A DNA stretch of 38,454 nucleotides from positions 1 to 38,454 of the IMG/VR virus record IMGVR_UViG_3300046007_005826; one strand, given 5' to 3'. Source of the stretch: a virus. Under the pieces are notes generated by a model. That model worked only from the letters and a program-made list of their open reading frames with translations. It did not search any database and had not been told where the DNA came from. Made by a program: the position numbers and the translations under genes. Of the stretch, positions 1 through 7,199 are shown in pieces (the first letter of the stretch is position 1; every line of letters begins with the position of its first letter).

Positions 1-107
1 GAGGTTTCACATCTTTGGCTGCCGCTGGTAGTACGGCAACGAACAACCCTGCAATTTTTGGGAATGGCGCAACGATCTATTTTGCAGCGACCTACCTTGC
101 AGCATAA
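1..107 (+). CDS. C-terminal end of an unidentified phage protein (partial)
   Basis: An open frame enters from the left edge (first full codon at 3) and ends at TAA 105-107, leaving 34 visible residues. The tail is rich in Ala, Thr, Asn and Gly and ends FAATYLAA. Too little is present to name a family. It lies 12 bp before the tail-spike gene and has the same low GC, so it is probably part of the tail-fibre or adsorption module, perhaps the virion-anchored partner of the spike. That role is inferred from position only. Confidence 0.5.
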   Translation, partial: GFTSLAAAGSTATNNPAIFGNGATIYFAATYLAA

Positions 108-119
108 ACGGAGAAAGAC

Positions 120-1352
120 ATGGCGCTGACAAAAGTCACTCACTCTATGATTCAAGGCGCTGTTGCCAACGTGCAAGATTTTGGCGCGGTAGGCGACGGC
201 TTGCAGGATGATACAGCTGCTTTTGTAGCTTGCATCGCTGCGCTAACGCGCGGACAAACCATGTACGTGCCCAAGGGCGTTTACGTCGTAACTGCAGCAT
301 TGACGATCAACAAAAGCATCAACATCGTCGGAGAAAGCAAGTTCGACTCAATTATTTACGCAAATGGTTTTGGTACTGATGTAAGCATATTTGATTTTAC
401 TGGCACGACTGGCGCTCGTATTCAAGACCTTCGGATGGAAAACATCTCGCTGTGGTCAGACAATAATTTAGCGCGGGGTATGACGCTTACATGGGTCAAC
501 AAATCCAGCTTTTCAAACCTCTACTTCTACAACTTATATCGAGGTGTGGGCGGCGACAACGCTTGGTCAAATAATTGGAAGAACGTATCCGCGTACAACA
601 TTACGACAGAGTTGTTTAATTACGGCTCTGAGTGCAATAACAACCATTTTGACAAGGTGGAGTTTCGGGGTGCTACCGGCATCAAAGTAACAGGCAACAC
701 CGCAGCGTTAAAGTTCACCGCTTGCGACTTTGAGGGGATTACCAGCACATCCGGTTATGGGTGTTTGCTTGCACCTGTTACGGGAACAACAATTAGCGGT
801 GTTGTGTTTGACGGTTGCTATTTTGAAAACATCAAAGGCGCTGCAATCAGTTGCGATGGCGCCGATGCCAATTCGGTCAAAGGCTTGGTAGTCAAAGGCT
901 GCTATTTCTTCGGCGGCCGCACATTGATTCACGGAACCGCTGGGACTGCCGTCAACGCTTTGGTGTTGTTCAACATTTCTGGCTTTCGTATCTCAGAAAA
1001 TATGTTTATGGATTGGCAAGACAACGCAATCTTCAGAAGTGCTACGGAAAGCAACGGCGCGGTCGAGAACAACATTCTTTCAATCACTCCAGCGCTGACA
1101 AACCCAGCGAACAGAATGTCCGCGTCGGTGATTGTTCGAAACAACACTTATGGGCGACGCGAAGAATACTCATCATCGGCACCTTCATCTGGCACTTACA
1201 CCGTCGGGGACTTCGTGTGGAACTTGGCCCCTTCGCTTGACGCAAACGATATGGTTTTGCTTGGCTGGTCTAGGGCCACAACTGGCAGTGGCCATGTAAT
1301 TGGTACGGACTGGTTGCGTGTGTACGGTTCCCATCTAAGCCCCGCAACGTAA
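120..1352 (+). CDS. Tail spike with pectate-lyase-type beta-helix (spike 1)
   Basis: 410 aa. The segment VQDFGAVGDGLQDDTAAF at about residues 18-35, followed by a YVPKGVYVV strand, is the signature of the pectate lyase 3 superfamily found at the start of phage tail spikes that bind or cut surface polysaccharide. The rest is repetitive short strands with many Asn and Gly, as in a right-handed beta-helix. Only about 17 residues precede the fold, so no virion-anchor domain is present in this chain. ATG 120 has GGAGA seven bases upstream. The gene is clearly AT-richer than the rest of the window, with AT-ending codons, which suggests recent acquisition. The enzymatic specificity cannot be read from the sequence. 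Confidence 0.85.
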   Translation: MALTKVTHSMIQGAVANVQDFGAVGDGLQDDTAAFVACIAALTRGQTMYVPKGVYVVTAALTINKSINIVGESKFDSIIYANGFGTDVSIFDFTGTTGARIQDLRMENISLWSDNNLARGMTLTWVNKSSFSNLYFYNLYRGVGGDNAWSNNWKNVSAYNITTELFNYGSECNNNHFDKVEFRGATGIKVTGNTAALKFTACDFEGITSTSGYGCLLAPVTGTTISGVVFDGCYFENIKGAAISCDGADANSVKGLVVKGCYFFGGRTLIHGTAGTAVNALVLFNISGFRISENMFMDWQDNAIFRSATESNGAVENNILSITPALTNPANRMSASVIVRNNTYGRREEYSSSAPSSGTYTVGDFVWNLAPSLDANDMVLLGWSRATTGSGHVIGTDWLRVYGSHLSPAT

Positions 1353-1405
1353 CGCTTGGGGCTAAATCAAGCGTAAATAAATACTGTGCTGGTCCAGTTG
1401 ACCAG
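1352..1405 (+). terminator. Weak hairpins after tail spike 1
   Basis: Two perfect short hairpins follow the spike stop codon: a 7-bp stem (1352-1358 with 1368-1374) and a 6-bp stem (CTGGTC 1389-1394 with GACCAG 1400-1405). The second is followed by a T-rich stretch (AATTGATTTTG). Neither has a clean U-run, so they may be weak terminators, processing sites or mRNA-stabilising hairpins. Confidence 0.3.
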
Positions 1406-1429
1406 AATTGATTTTGATTGGAGATCAAA

Positions 1430-1669
1430 ATGGCATTGAAAAAAGTTGAGGTAGTTGACCGTATCGAAGTTCTCGAAAACGGCTGTGTGCAGGTTCGCAC
1501 GCGCACTTCCATCATGGAAGACGGCAAGCAGATCAGCGGCGCGTTCCACCGCCACGTTGTCGCCCCCGGCGATGACTACAGCGGCGAGGATGAGCGCGTG
1601 CAGGCCATCTGTGCTGCCACGCACACGCCAGAAGTGATCGCTGCCTACCAGGCCGCTATCGCCGCGTAA
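1430..1669 (+). CDS. Small phage protein of unknown function, tail-spike region
   Basis: 79 aa beginning MALKKVEVVDRIEVLENG. ATG 1430 is chosen because GGAG at 1420-1423 lies six bases before it; an in-frame TTG at 1418 has no ribosome site. The sequence has a short beta-rich start (VVDRIEVLENGCVQVRTRT) and an acidic middle (GDDYSGEDE). It has no membrane segment and no recognisable motif. It sits between the tail spike and another small protein, so a structural or chaperone role is possible, but no family was recognised. Confidence 0.65.
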   Translation: MALKKVEVVDRIEVLENGCVQVRTRTSIMEDGKQISGAFHRHVVAPGDDYSGEDERVQAICAATHTPEVIAAYQAAIAA

Positions 1670-1680
1670 AGGACACCACC

Positions 1681-2022
1681 ATGGACAACGCATTCAAACC
1701 CCTGGGCAACACGGTTGCCATCACCGCCGCCAGCACCGCGCCCACGGGCGTGCAGGCCAGCGCCAGCTCCACCAGCCGCGCAGCATTTGCGGGCCAGTAC
1801 CGCGTCGTTAACGCCGGCAGTGTGACCGTGCACCTGGGTGTCGGCGCCAGCGCGGCAGCTGCCGCGGCTGCGGCCGTCGCTGCGACCTCGGGCAGCCCGG
1901 CGGCTGGCATTCCCTTGGTGCCTGGCGCCGTCGAGATCTTCAGCTTCGACGTCGACACGTACTTCAGTGGCCTGGCCAGCACCAACACGACGATCTACAT
2001 CACGCCGGGCGACGGCCTGTAA
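1681..2022 (+). CDS. Small predicted structural protein, Ala-rich linker
   Basis: 113 aa. Two beta-rich parts flank an Ala-rich run at about residues 56-68: an N-terminal part (QYRVVNAGSVTVHLGVG) and a C-terminal part (PGAVEIFSFDVDTYFSGLAS...YITPGDGL). The alternating hydrophobic pattern suggests a small beta-sandwich, as in phage decoration or fibre-associated proteins, but no specific family is recognised. ATG 1681 follows AAAGGA at a suitable distance. It is the last gene before a strong terminator and so closes the first tail-spike operon. Confidence 0.65.
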   Translation: MDNAFKPLGNTVAITAASTAPTGVQASASSTSRAAFAGQYRVVNAGSVTVHLGVGASAAAAAAAAVAATSGSPAAGIPLVPGAVEIFSFDVDTYFSGLASTNTTIYITPGDGL

Positions 2023-2048
2023 AAGCCCGCCACCGCGCTGGGATTCTG

Positions 2049-2073
2049 GCCCGCCTTGTGCGGGCTTTTCTTT
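2049..2073 (+). terminator. Rho-independent terminator before the lysis cassette
   Basis: A perfect stem GCCCGC (2049-2054) and GCGGGC (2060-2065) with loop CTTGT is followed by TTTTCTTT. A second upstream arm AAAAGCCCGC (2021-2030) can also pair with GCGGGCTTTT (2060-2069), giving an alternative longer hairpin. It ends the small-protein operon and stands eight bases before the late promoter of the lysis genes. Confidence 0.85.
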
Positions 2074-2080
2074 GCCTGGC

Positions 2081-2114
2081 GCGTGTCCGTGTAACGCAGC
2101 TCGCCTCCTACCAT
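2081..2114 (+). promoter_or_regulatory. Late promoter 1 (lysis cassette)
   Basis: Upstream element GCGTGTCCGTG (2081-2091), 17 bp, then TACCAT (2109-2114). The same arrangement with the same spacing occurs at 20904, 22943, 25467 and 28256. The -35-like TCCGTG is far from the sigma-70 TTGACA, so an activator or altered polymerase is implied. Transcription would start near 2121, which rules out the in-frame holin start codons further upstream. Confidence 0.75.
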
Positions 2115-2141
2115 GCGGCCATTCGTATGAAAGCGCGCAGC

Positions 2142-2372
2142 ATGACACCAGACCAGCAGACCACTTTTGACGCAACGATGGCGGCGTCTGGCAGCAAGGC
2201 CACCTACGGCGGCGCCAGTGCCAGTGTGTTTGGTTGGCTCGTCTCCAACGAGTTCGCGGTGCTGATCGGTATCTTGATCGCGGTCGCGGGCTTTGGCGTC
2301 AACTGGTACTACCGCCACAAAGAAGACAAGCGCCAGCAGGCCGAGCACGAGCGGCGCATGGGATTGCGGTAA
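2142..2372 (+). CDS. Holin (HP1-type, short membrane protein)
   Basis: 76 aa beginning MTPDQQTTFD. A hydrophobic segment at about residues 37-57 (FAVLIGILIAVAGFGVNWYY) is preceded by a weaker Ala/Gly-rich segment (TYGGASASVFGWLVSN) and followed by a strongly charged tail (RHKEDKRQQAEHERR). Size, topology and charged C-terminus match HP1-type holins, which make the inner-membrane lesion that triggers lysis. ATG 2142 is preferred because the late promoter places the mRNA 5' end near 2121; ATG 2127 (81 aa) is possible but only about six bases from that end. The stop overlaps the endolysin start (TAATG). Confidence 0.8.
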   Translation: MTPDQQTTFDATMAASGSKATYGGASASVFGWLVSNEFAVLIGILIAVAGFGVNWYYRHKEDKRQQAEHERRMGLR

Positions 2373-2830
2373 TGAACCGTCGTGCTCTTGCCGGCCTGGC
2401 CTTAAGCGCTGCGACGCTGGTGGGCATCGCCGTGCACGAGGGCTATCGCGACACCGCCTACATCCCGGTGCCAGGCGATGTGCCCACCATCGGTTTCGGC
2501 ACCACCGCCGGGGTGATGATGGGCGACAGGATCACGCCGCCGCAGGCGCTGGTGCGGGCGCTGCAGGACGTGCAGAAGTTTGAGGGCGCGCTCAAGCAGT
2601 GCGTCAAAGTGCCACTGCACCAGCACGAGTACGACGCCTACATCTCGCTGAGCTACAACATCGGCTCGGGTGCGTTTTGCAAATCCACCCTGGTGCGCAA
2701 GCTCAATGCCCAGGATTACGCCGGCGCGTGCCAGGAAATTTTGCGCTGGGATAATTTCCAAGGAAAGCCGCTCAAGGGCCTGACGCTCAGGCGCGAGAAG
2801 GAGTACCGGCAATGCATCTCAGGCTCGTGA
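2372..2830 (+). CDS. SAR endolysin, lysozyme-like (GH24)
   Basis: 152 aa. Residues 5-21 form a weakly hydrophobic Ala/Gly/Leu segment right after MNRR, typical of a signal-anchor-release sequence that lets the enzyme reach the periplasm without a dedicated holin channel. HEGYRD (E23) and GDVPTIGFGTT (D36, T39) match the catalytic region of T4/P21-like muramidases, although the Glu-Asp spacing is longer than in T4. YISLSYNIGSGAFCKSTLVRKLN and RREKEYRQC fit the C-terminal lobe. Four Cys (in KQC, AFC, GAC, RQC) could support disulfide control. It is preceded by a holin and followed by spanins. Confidence 0.9.
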   Translation: MNRRALAGLALSAATLVGIAVHEGYRDTAYIPVPGDVPTIGFGTTAGVMMGDRITPPQALVRALQDVQKFEGALKQCVKVPLHQHEYDAYISLSYNIGSGAFCKSTLVRKLNAQDYAGACQEILRWDNFQGKPLKGLTLRREKEYRQCISGS

Positions 2831-3309
2831 TTGCGCTGGTCGCGCTCGTGGTGCTGGGCGCCACGCATTGGAAGGCCTACCACAGCGGGCAGAAGACTGG
2901 GCGCGCTGACATCCAGCAGCAGTGGGACGCCGAGCGCGCGGCGGCGGCCACGCAAACCTTGGCCGCGAGCGAAGCTGCTCGAGCGAAAGAGCAGGCGCTG
3001 GCCTCCACCGTTGAAAGGGTGCGCAATGAGCTTGATAAACAAAAGTTGGCGGCTGCCGCTGCTGCTCGTGAGTCTGCTCACCGGCTGCGCGACTACGAGT
3101 CCGCCCTCGCCGATGCCGTCCGTGATCGCACCGCCGAGCATCCCGGCCCCACCAGCGGAGCTACTGGTCCCTTTGCCGCCATCGCCGGTGAATGTGGAAG
3201 AGCTCTTATTGCGCTGGACGAACATGCTCGAGGCCTGGAGGCGAAAGCAAGAGCTCTGCAGAACTACACCGCAGGCGTGTGTGTGACGCCGCCGAGCCAG
3301 CCCCAATGA
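2812..3309 (+). CDS. Inner-membrane spanin (Rz-like)
   Basis: 165 aa. An N-terminal membrane anchor (LVIALVALVVLGATHW, residues 5-20) is followed by a long Ala/Glu/Arg-rich helical part (about 30-110), the usual architecture of i-spanins that join an outer-membrane lipoprotein to fuse the membranes in the last step of lysis. The start overlaps the end of the endolysin by 19 bp, with AAGGAG nine bases upstream of ATG 2812. The outer-membrane partner is nested in the +1 frame. Confidence 0.85.
   Translation: MHLRLVIALVALVVLGATHWKAYHSGQKTGRADIQQQWDAERAAAATQTLAASEAARAKEQALASTVERVRNELDKQKLAAAAAARESAHRLRDYESALADAVRDRTAEHPGPTSGATGPFAAIAGECGRALIALDEHARGLEAKARALQNYTAGVCVTPPSQPQ
3026..3286 (+). CDS. 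Outer-membrane spanin lipoprotein (Rz1-like), nested in Rz
   Basis: 86 aa, lying wholly inside the Rz gene in another frame, as in lambda. The signal peptide MSLINKSWRLPLLLVSLLTG ends in a lipobox (LLTG-C, Cys21). The mature part is proline-rich (PPSPMPSVIAPPSIPAPP) with a short amphipathic C-terminus, both typical of Rz1 proteins. ATG 3026 has GAAAGGG about seven bases upstream. It should be lipidated and sorted to the inner leaflet of the outer membrane, there pairing with Rz through the periplasm. Confidence 0.9.
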   Translation: MSLINKSWRLPLLLVSLLTGCATTSPPSPMPSVIAPPSIPAPPAELLVPLPPSPVNVEELLLRWTNMLEAWRRKQELCRTTPQACV

Positions 3310-3312
3310 CGC

Positions 3313-3729
3313 ATGCGAGTCGAGCGCGTTGCCCCCAGTCACAAGCTGTTGCGCGTGCTGCACGCGGCCACCTTTCCGCGCGACGAGCAGCCGGAGTGGG
3401 AGTCGGGCACCTGGTGGCTGGTCTTTGACGGTGAGCGCGCGATCGCCTTTGCGGGCTTAACGCCGAGCGTTCAATTCTCCGACTGCGGTTACCTGGTGCG
3501 CGCGGGCGTGCTGCCGGCCTGGCGGGGCCGGGGCCTGCAAAAGCGCCTGCTGCGCGTGCGCGAGCGCTTTGCCCGCAGCGTCGGGCTCAACTGGCTCGTG
3601 ACCGCCACCTACCAAAACACCGCCAGCAGCAACTCGCTCATTGCCGCGGGCTACCGGCTCTATGAACCCAGCCGCCCCTGGCTGGACAAGGGCGCGCTGT
3701 ACTGGCGCAAACAACTGAAAGCTGACTGA
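3313..3729 (+). CDS. GNAT-family acetyltransferase
   Basis: 138 aa. GVLPAWRGRGLQKRLL at about residues 65-80 is GNAT motif A, with the R-G-x-G acetyl-CoA pyrophosphate loop. NTASSNSLIAAGYRLY near 105-120 is the motif B region (Asn followed by an aromatic-rich end). The substrate is unknown. It lies between the spanins and a metallophosphoesterase and overlaps the latter by one base (TGATG), so the two are probably co-translated. Phage acetyltransferases can modify host proteins, toxins or surface sugars; none of these can be chosen from the sequence. Confidence 0.8.
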   Translation: MRVERVAPSHKLLRVLHAATFPRDEQPEWESGTWWLVFDGERAIAFAGLTPSVQFSDCGYLVRAGVLPAWRGRGLQKRLLRVRERFARSVGLNWLVTATYQNTASSNSLIAAGYRLYEPSRPWLDKGALYWRKQLKAD

Positions 3730-4754
3730 TGGACCGAAACAAACTGCGCGCCGTGGTCGAAGACAAGATCAGGCGCGGTGACGCTTGCCACGCAATCTCA
3801 CGCGAGCTTGGCGTGCCGCGCAGCACCGTGCGGTACTGGGCAGAGCGCGTGCAGCCCTTTGCCGACGAGCTCAACGTCACCCCGGCGCCCGACCCCAACG
3901 AGCCGCTCGAGGCGCTGATCGCGCGCAAGAAGGCCGGCATGGCGCGCTCCAACGCCTACGAGGCCTGGGCCAAGCTGATCCCCGTGCAGGTCAAGACCAG
4001 CGGGCCCATCGGCCTATTCCTGGTCGGCGACCCGCACGTCGACGACGACCACTGCGACATCGCCCAGCTCGAGCACGACCTGAGCACGGTCGGGCGCACC
4101 AAGGCGTTTTTTGCCGGGCACGTGGGTGACCTGACCAACAACTGGGTCGGGCGCTTGAAGGCGCTCTACGCCAACCAGGGCACGACCTTTCGCGACGGGC
4201 TGCGGCTCACCGAGTGGATGCTGGGCCTGGCGCCCAACCTCTTCGTCGTGGGCGGCAATCACGACTGCTGGGAGAAGGGCATGGACCTGCTCAGCTTCAT
4301 CGTCAAGCAAGGACCCAGCGGGCCGCTGCAGGCGCACGGCGCGCGGCTCACGCTCAACTTCCCGGGCGGGCAGGAGATCCGCATCCACGCCCGCCACGAC
4401 TTCCCGGGCAAGAGTCAGTTTTCCGACACCCACGGCATGAAGCGCGAGCTGCTCTTCGGCCACAAGGACCACATCCTGGTGGCCGGGCACACCCACGTCG
4501 ACGAGGCCCGCATCGAGCCCTCGATCGACGGCGAGGTGCACTGGTTCTTCCGCGTCTCGGGCTACAAGGTGATCGACGACTTTGCCAAGGAGAAGGGCTT
4601 CCGGCCCAAGCGCCTGGCGCCGGGCGTGTCCGTTGTGATCGACCCGTCGCGGAAAATAGCGGCCGAGCGCGTCAAGCCGTTTTGGGACGTCGAGGCCGCC
4701 GCCGATTACCTGACATTCCTGCGCTCCAAGGGCGCGTCGAAAGGGAGTAAATGA
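3729..4754 (+). CDS. HTH-metallophosphoesterase fusion protein
   Basis: 341 aa in two parts. Residues 15-42 (GDACHAISRELGVPRSTVRYW) form a helix-turn-helix like that of terminase small subunits and resolvases. From about residue 95 the calcineurin-like metallophosphoesterase motifs occur in order: GDPH (D101, H103), GHVGD (D134), GGNHD (N177, H178, D179), HARHD (H220/H223) and GHTH (H254, H256). All metal ligands are present, so it should hydrolyse a phosphoester, possibly on nucleic acid. It overlaps the next gene by four bases (ATGA). The combination of DNA-binding helix and phosphoesterase in a late lysis/tail operon is unusual; the role is unknown. Confidence 0.85.
   Translation: MDRNKLRAVVEDKIRRGDACHAISRELGVPRSTVRYWAERVQPFADELNVTPAPDPNEPLEALIARKKAGMARSNAYEAWAKLIPVQVKTSGPIGLFLVGDPHVDDDHCDIAQLEHDLSTVGRTKAFFAGHVGDLTNNWVGRLKALYANQGTTFRDGLRLTEWMLGLAPNLFVVGGNHDCWEKGMDLLSFIVKQGPSGPLQAHGARLTLNFPGGQEIRIHARHDFPGKSQFSDTHGMKRELLFGHKDHILVAGHTHVDEARIEPSIDGEVHWFFRVSGYKVIDDFAKEKGFRPKRLAPGVSVVIDPSRKIAAERVKPFWDVEAAADYLTFLRSKGASKGSK
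4624..4657 (+). promoter_or_regulatory. Possible intragenic late promoter before spike 2
   Basis: GCGTG-TCCGTT (4624-4634), 17 bp, then GAAAAT (4652-4657). Ten of eleven upstream bases equal late promoter 1 and the spacing is the same, but it lies inside coding sequence and the -10 hexamer begins with G. It would supply extra transcript for the tail spike at 4751. Confidence 0.35.
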
Positions 4755-6130
4755 CCACCCGTGTACCCTACTCAATGACCAACGCGCCAGTGAACGTGCG
4801 CGCTTTCGGGGCCAAGGGCGATGGCGTGACCGACGACCGCGCCGCGATCCAGGCGGCGATTGCCGCCGCCGATGCCAACGTCGACACCGTCACCGGCAAC
4901 GTCATCTACTTCCCACGCGGGCGTTACATGGTGAGCGCGCCGATCGTGCTCGACACCGCGCACGTCGACAACCTCTCCTCGCTGACCCTGGTGGGGGAGG
5001 GGCTGCACAACACCGTGATCGAGGCTCGCACCGGGTTCAGCGGCGCGGCGATCGTCACCGCCACCAACCAGACCTACTGCGGGCTCAAGGATCTGCACCT
5101 GCTGGGCTCGGGGCGGGTGGCCGCAGGCGTGGCCTTCACCAACGGCTCGCACCACACCTTCGAGCGCGTGTTCGTGCAGTCCTGCACCGGCGAGGGATTT
5201 TCTTTTGCCGACAACTTCATGCTGACGCTGAAGGGCTGCCGGGCCAAGAGCAACCAGACCGGCTTCGCGTTCAATGGCTTTCACACCTCGACCTACGTCG
5301 AGAACTGCTACGCGCTGAACAACACCTCTTCCGGCTTTGGTCTGCGCGACATGGTGTATTCGGCGTTCGTGGCCTGCGCCTCCGACACCAACCTGTACGG
5401 CTACTTCATGAGCAACCTGGCGGGCGTGACCTTCACCGCCTGCGGGGCTGAGGACTGCGGGCGCTCGGGGTTTTACGTGTTCGCCAGTGCGGCGCGCGAT
5501 GCGACCGACACGGTCGACGGCTGCCGCGCCACGCTGACCCGCTGCTTTGCCACCAACTGCGACACGGCGGGCCTGGGCTACGGCTCGATCTACTCCGAGC
5601 AGGTCGACACCAGCGTCATCGACGTCACGGTCGAGGACTTCTACGAGTACGCGGTGACCGGCTCGGTGAGTGTCGCCACCAACGCGGTGGCCACCAACCA
5701 CGCGCTGCGCATCGAGGGCGGGCGGTTCATCAACAAACAGATCTCGGCGGGCCTGGTGGGTCGCCCGGCCGCGTCGCTGCGAGTGGACGCCTTGAGCGTC
5801 ACCGGGGCCAACACGGTGCTGCTGAACCTGACCTCGCTGTTCAGGGGCACCGCCCAGTACAGCGGCCTGCTGCACATCGTCGCCGGCAACGACCGCTACA
5901 GCGCCGACAGCGCGACCAACGTGGCCGCCTACCTGGTGATGGTGACTAAGTCGACCGGCGGCTCGGCGGCGACCGTCGTGGCCTCCAACGGCCTCACCGC
6001 CGGCGGGTCGGCCAGCCACCCCTCGTTCACGTTCACGCTCGACACGACCAACAACGAGCTCGAGGTGAGCCCGGTCGCCTCGACCTCGGGCACGTTCTAC
6101 TTCTACATCACCAAGCTCGGCGGGCTCTAA
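4751..6130 (+). CDS. Tail spike with pectate-lyase-type beta-helix (spike 2)
   Basis: 459 aa. VNVRAFGAKGDGVTDDRAAI at about residues 13-32 and VIYFPRGRYMVSAPI are the pectate lyase 3 superfamily entry motif. Repeating short strands with Asn/Cys/Gly turns (NNTSSGFGLRD, CASDTNLYGYF) continue to about residue 300, followed by a different C-terminal region rich in Thr, Ser and Ala, probably for trimerisation or receptor binding. Like spike 1 it has almost no N-terminal anchor. In contrast to spike 1 its codon use is as GC-rich as the phage average. GGGAG before ATG 4751 is the ribosome site. Its stop overlaps the end of the convergent DUF3653-like gene. Confidence 0.85.
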   Translation: MTTRVPYSMTNAPVNVRAFGAKGDGVTDDRAAIQAAIAAADANVDTVTGNVIYFPRGRYMVSAPIVLDTAHVDNLSSLTLVGEGLHNTVIEARTGFSGAAIVTATNQTYCGLKDLHLLGSGRVAAGVAFTNGSHHTFERVFVQSCTGEGFSFADNFMLTLKGCRAKSNQTGFAFNGFHTSTYVENCYALNNTSSGFGLRDMVYSAFVACASDTNLYGYFMSNLAGVTFTACGAEDCGRSGFYVFASAARDATDTVDGCRATLTRCFATNCDTAGLGYGSIYSEQVDTSVIDVTVEDFYEYAVTGSVSVATNAVATNHALRIEGGRFINKQISAGLVGRPAASLRVDALSVTGANTVLLNLTSLFRGTAQYSGLLHIVAGNDRYSADSATNVAAYLVMVTKSTGGSAATVVASNGLTAGGSASHPSFTFTLDTTNNELEVSPVASTSGTFYFYITKLGGL

Positions 6131-6534
6131 CCCCAGGCCCGGCTGTCGTTGGCGGCCGGGGCCAGCCGCTCGACCGCGTCCTCGGCAATGGCGAGGCGGA
6201 TCTTGAGCGCCTCGAGCTCGCGGCGCTGGGCCGTGAGCTGCTGGCGCAGGATGACCAGACTCAGGACGTCGCCGGGTCGGTAGGTGTCGCCGCCGGGAGA
6301 GCAAAGAGCGCCGTCGTGAAAGCGCCAGCCGGTCCATTTCCCACAGGTGCCGGGCAGATCCCCGAGCAGCAGCTTGATCACCTGGTGCTGGTGGCCCGGG
6401 ATCTGGACCCGGCCCGAGAGCCAGCGGCGCAGCGTGGTGCGGTGGACGTTCAGTTCAAACAGCACGCGCCGCTCACCGATGAGTTCGATCAGGGCGCGCA
6501 GGTGGCGGCCTGGCAGGGCGTTGATCTCAAGCAT
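6127..6534 (-). CDS. DUF3653-like phage protein with HTH
   Basis: 135 aa. An N-terminal helix-turn-helix (ELNVHRTTLRRWLSGRVQIP, about residues 28-47) is followed by GWRFHDGALCSPGGDTYRPGD, the Trp-Gly-Trp-Arg/Ser-Pro-Gly pattern of DUF3653 phage proteins, and then a charged coiled-coil-like tail. The function of the family is unknown; the HTH suggests a regulator. It stands alone behind its own regulatory block (6536-6598) and converges with spike 2, so it looks like an independently expressed accessory gene. Confidence 0.75.
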   Translation of the reverse strand: MLEINALPGRHLRALIELIGERRVLFELNVHRTTLRRWLSGRVQIPGHQHQVIKLLLGDLPGTCGKWTGWRFHDGALCSPGGDTYRPGDVLSLVILRQQLTAQRRELEALKIRLAIAEDAVERLAPAANDSRAWG

Positions 6535-6535
6535 G

Positions 6536-6598
6536 CGCTACAGTTTCCTTTAGCAGCTGCTCAACCGTCAACCCCCATTCGAGGACGCATAATGTATA
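6536..6598 (-). repeat. Regulatory repeat block, copy 1
   Basis: This 63-bp block is about 49/63 identical to 7200-7262. It holds a near-palindrome GCTACAG-TTTC-CTTTAGC (6537-6554), an overlapping operator-like TTTAGC-AGCT-GCTCAA (6549-6564) and a shared 14-bp end that reads TATACATTATGCGT on the minus strand (candidate -10). Unlike copy 2 it has no good -35. It lies directly before the start codon of the DUF3653-like gene at 6534, over the likely ribosome site. Confidence 0.6.
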
Positions 6599-6599
6599 G

Positions 6600-6628
6600 A
6601 CCGAGGCGGGGGTAACCCTCGGTTTATC
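6600..6628 (+). terminator. Possible terminator of the tail-spike transcript
   Basis: ACCGAGG (6600-6606) pairs with CCTCGGT (6617-6623) around a 10-base loop and is followed by TTATC. This is a 7-bp GC-rich stem with a poor U-run. It is the only hairpin of this kind downstream of the plus-strand spike operon before the minus-strand genes. Confidence 0.35.
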
Positions 6629-6762
6629 AAATTCTTGACCTAAATTTACTGCACTAGATCAAGCACTTCCGAGCGGGTCTTCACACATTTTCGAGTACGC
6701 GATCCATCTGACATTGTTAACCGTGTTTCTGGTGCACGATGCACTAGGGGTGCTAAAACAGG
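6629..6762. other. Intergenic spacer with GCACTAG boxes
   Basis: No gene is seen here. The spacer is AT-richer than the phage average and carries GCACTAG at 6651-6657 and GCACTAGGGG at 6741-6750. The second is an exact 10-mer match to 7295-7304, the equivalent position after the previous minus-strand gene. A related CTAG box lies at 7331-7338. Confidence 0.45.
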
Positions 6763-7185
6763 TCATGCGGCTTTAGCAGCCGTATCGTTGCGCCACGGGC
6801 AGTACGTTTCTGGAATACGTACGAAGTCCGCGTTCTCCCATCGGCAGGACGTTCCATCGAGGTTGGCCACATACCAGACGGTCTGCATGGGCCGAGCGCC
6901 GTAGCCATCTTTGATTTCCTCCCACGTAGCGTCATCGTGAAAAGGTTCGACCGCTTTCTTGACGAGCCGACCAACCGACTTTTGTAGGGTCTCGTCACGA
7001 CGAGCAACGAAGCGTTCGCCGTAGACCAGATGCAGGGTGGACGTTTCGATCACCATGTCGCCCGGCTGTGGAGACTTAAACCAGTGGAATGCGCGAAGGT
7101 CGCGGCTACCCAAGGCCAGGCTCCATGCGCTGTACGCAGCGGCGTGGAGCACGGCAAGCGGGTTGAAGGGGGTGTCGTTCATCAT
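6763..7185 (-). CDS. Accessory protein of unknown function
   Basis: 140 aa beginning MMNDTPFNPL. ATG 7185 or 7182 may be used; GAAAGG lies three to six bases upstream. The central part is soluble and mixed alpha/beta (HWFKSPQPGDMVIETSTLHLVYGERFVARRDE). The second half has many aromatic residues (TVWYVANLDG, ENADFVRIPETYCPW). No family is recognised. It has a private promoter with a 26-bp palindrome, and its composition is lower in GC than its neighbours, so it behaves like a moron cassette that could act on the host in lysogeny or early infection. Confidence 0.7.
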   Translation of the reverse strand: MMNDTPFNPLAVLHAAAYSAWSLALGSRDLRAFHWFKSPQPGDMVIETSTLHLVYGERFVARRDETLQKSVGRLVKKAVEPFHDDATWEEIKDGYGARPMQTVWYVANLDGTSCRWENADFVRIPETYCPWRNDTAAKAA

Positions 7186-7199
7186 CAGCCTTTCAAAAA

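Noticed and set aside
2058-2126. Longer N-terminus for the holin beginning upstream
   Set aside because: It would lie across the terminator and the late promoter, upstream of the predicted transcription start, and adds no holin-like sequence.
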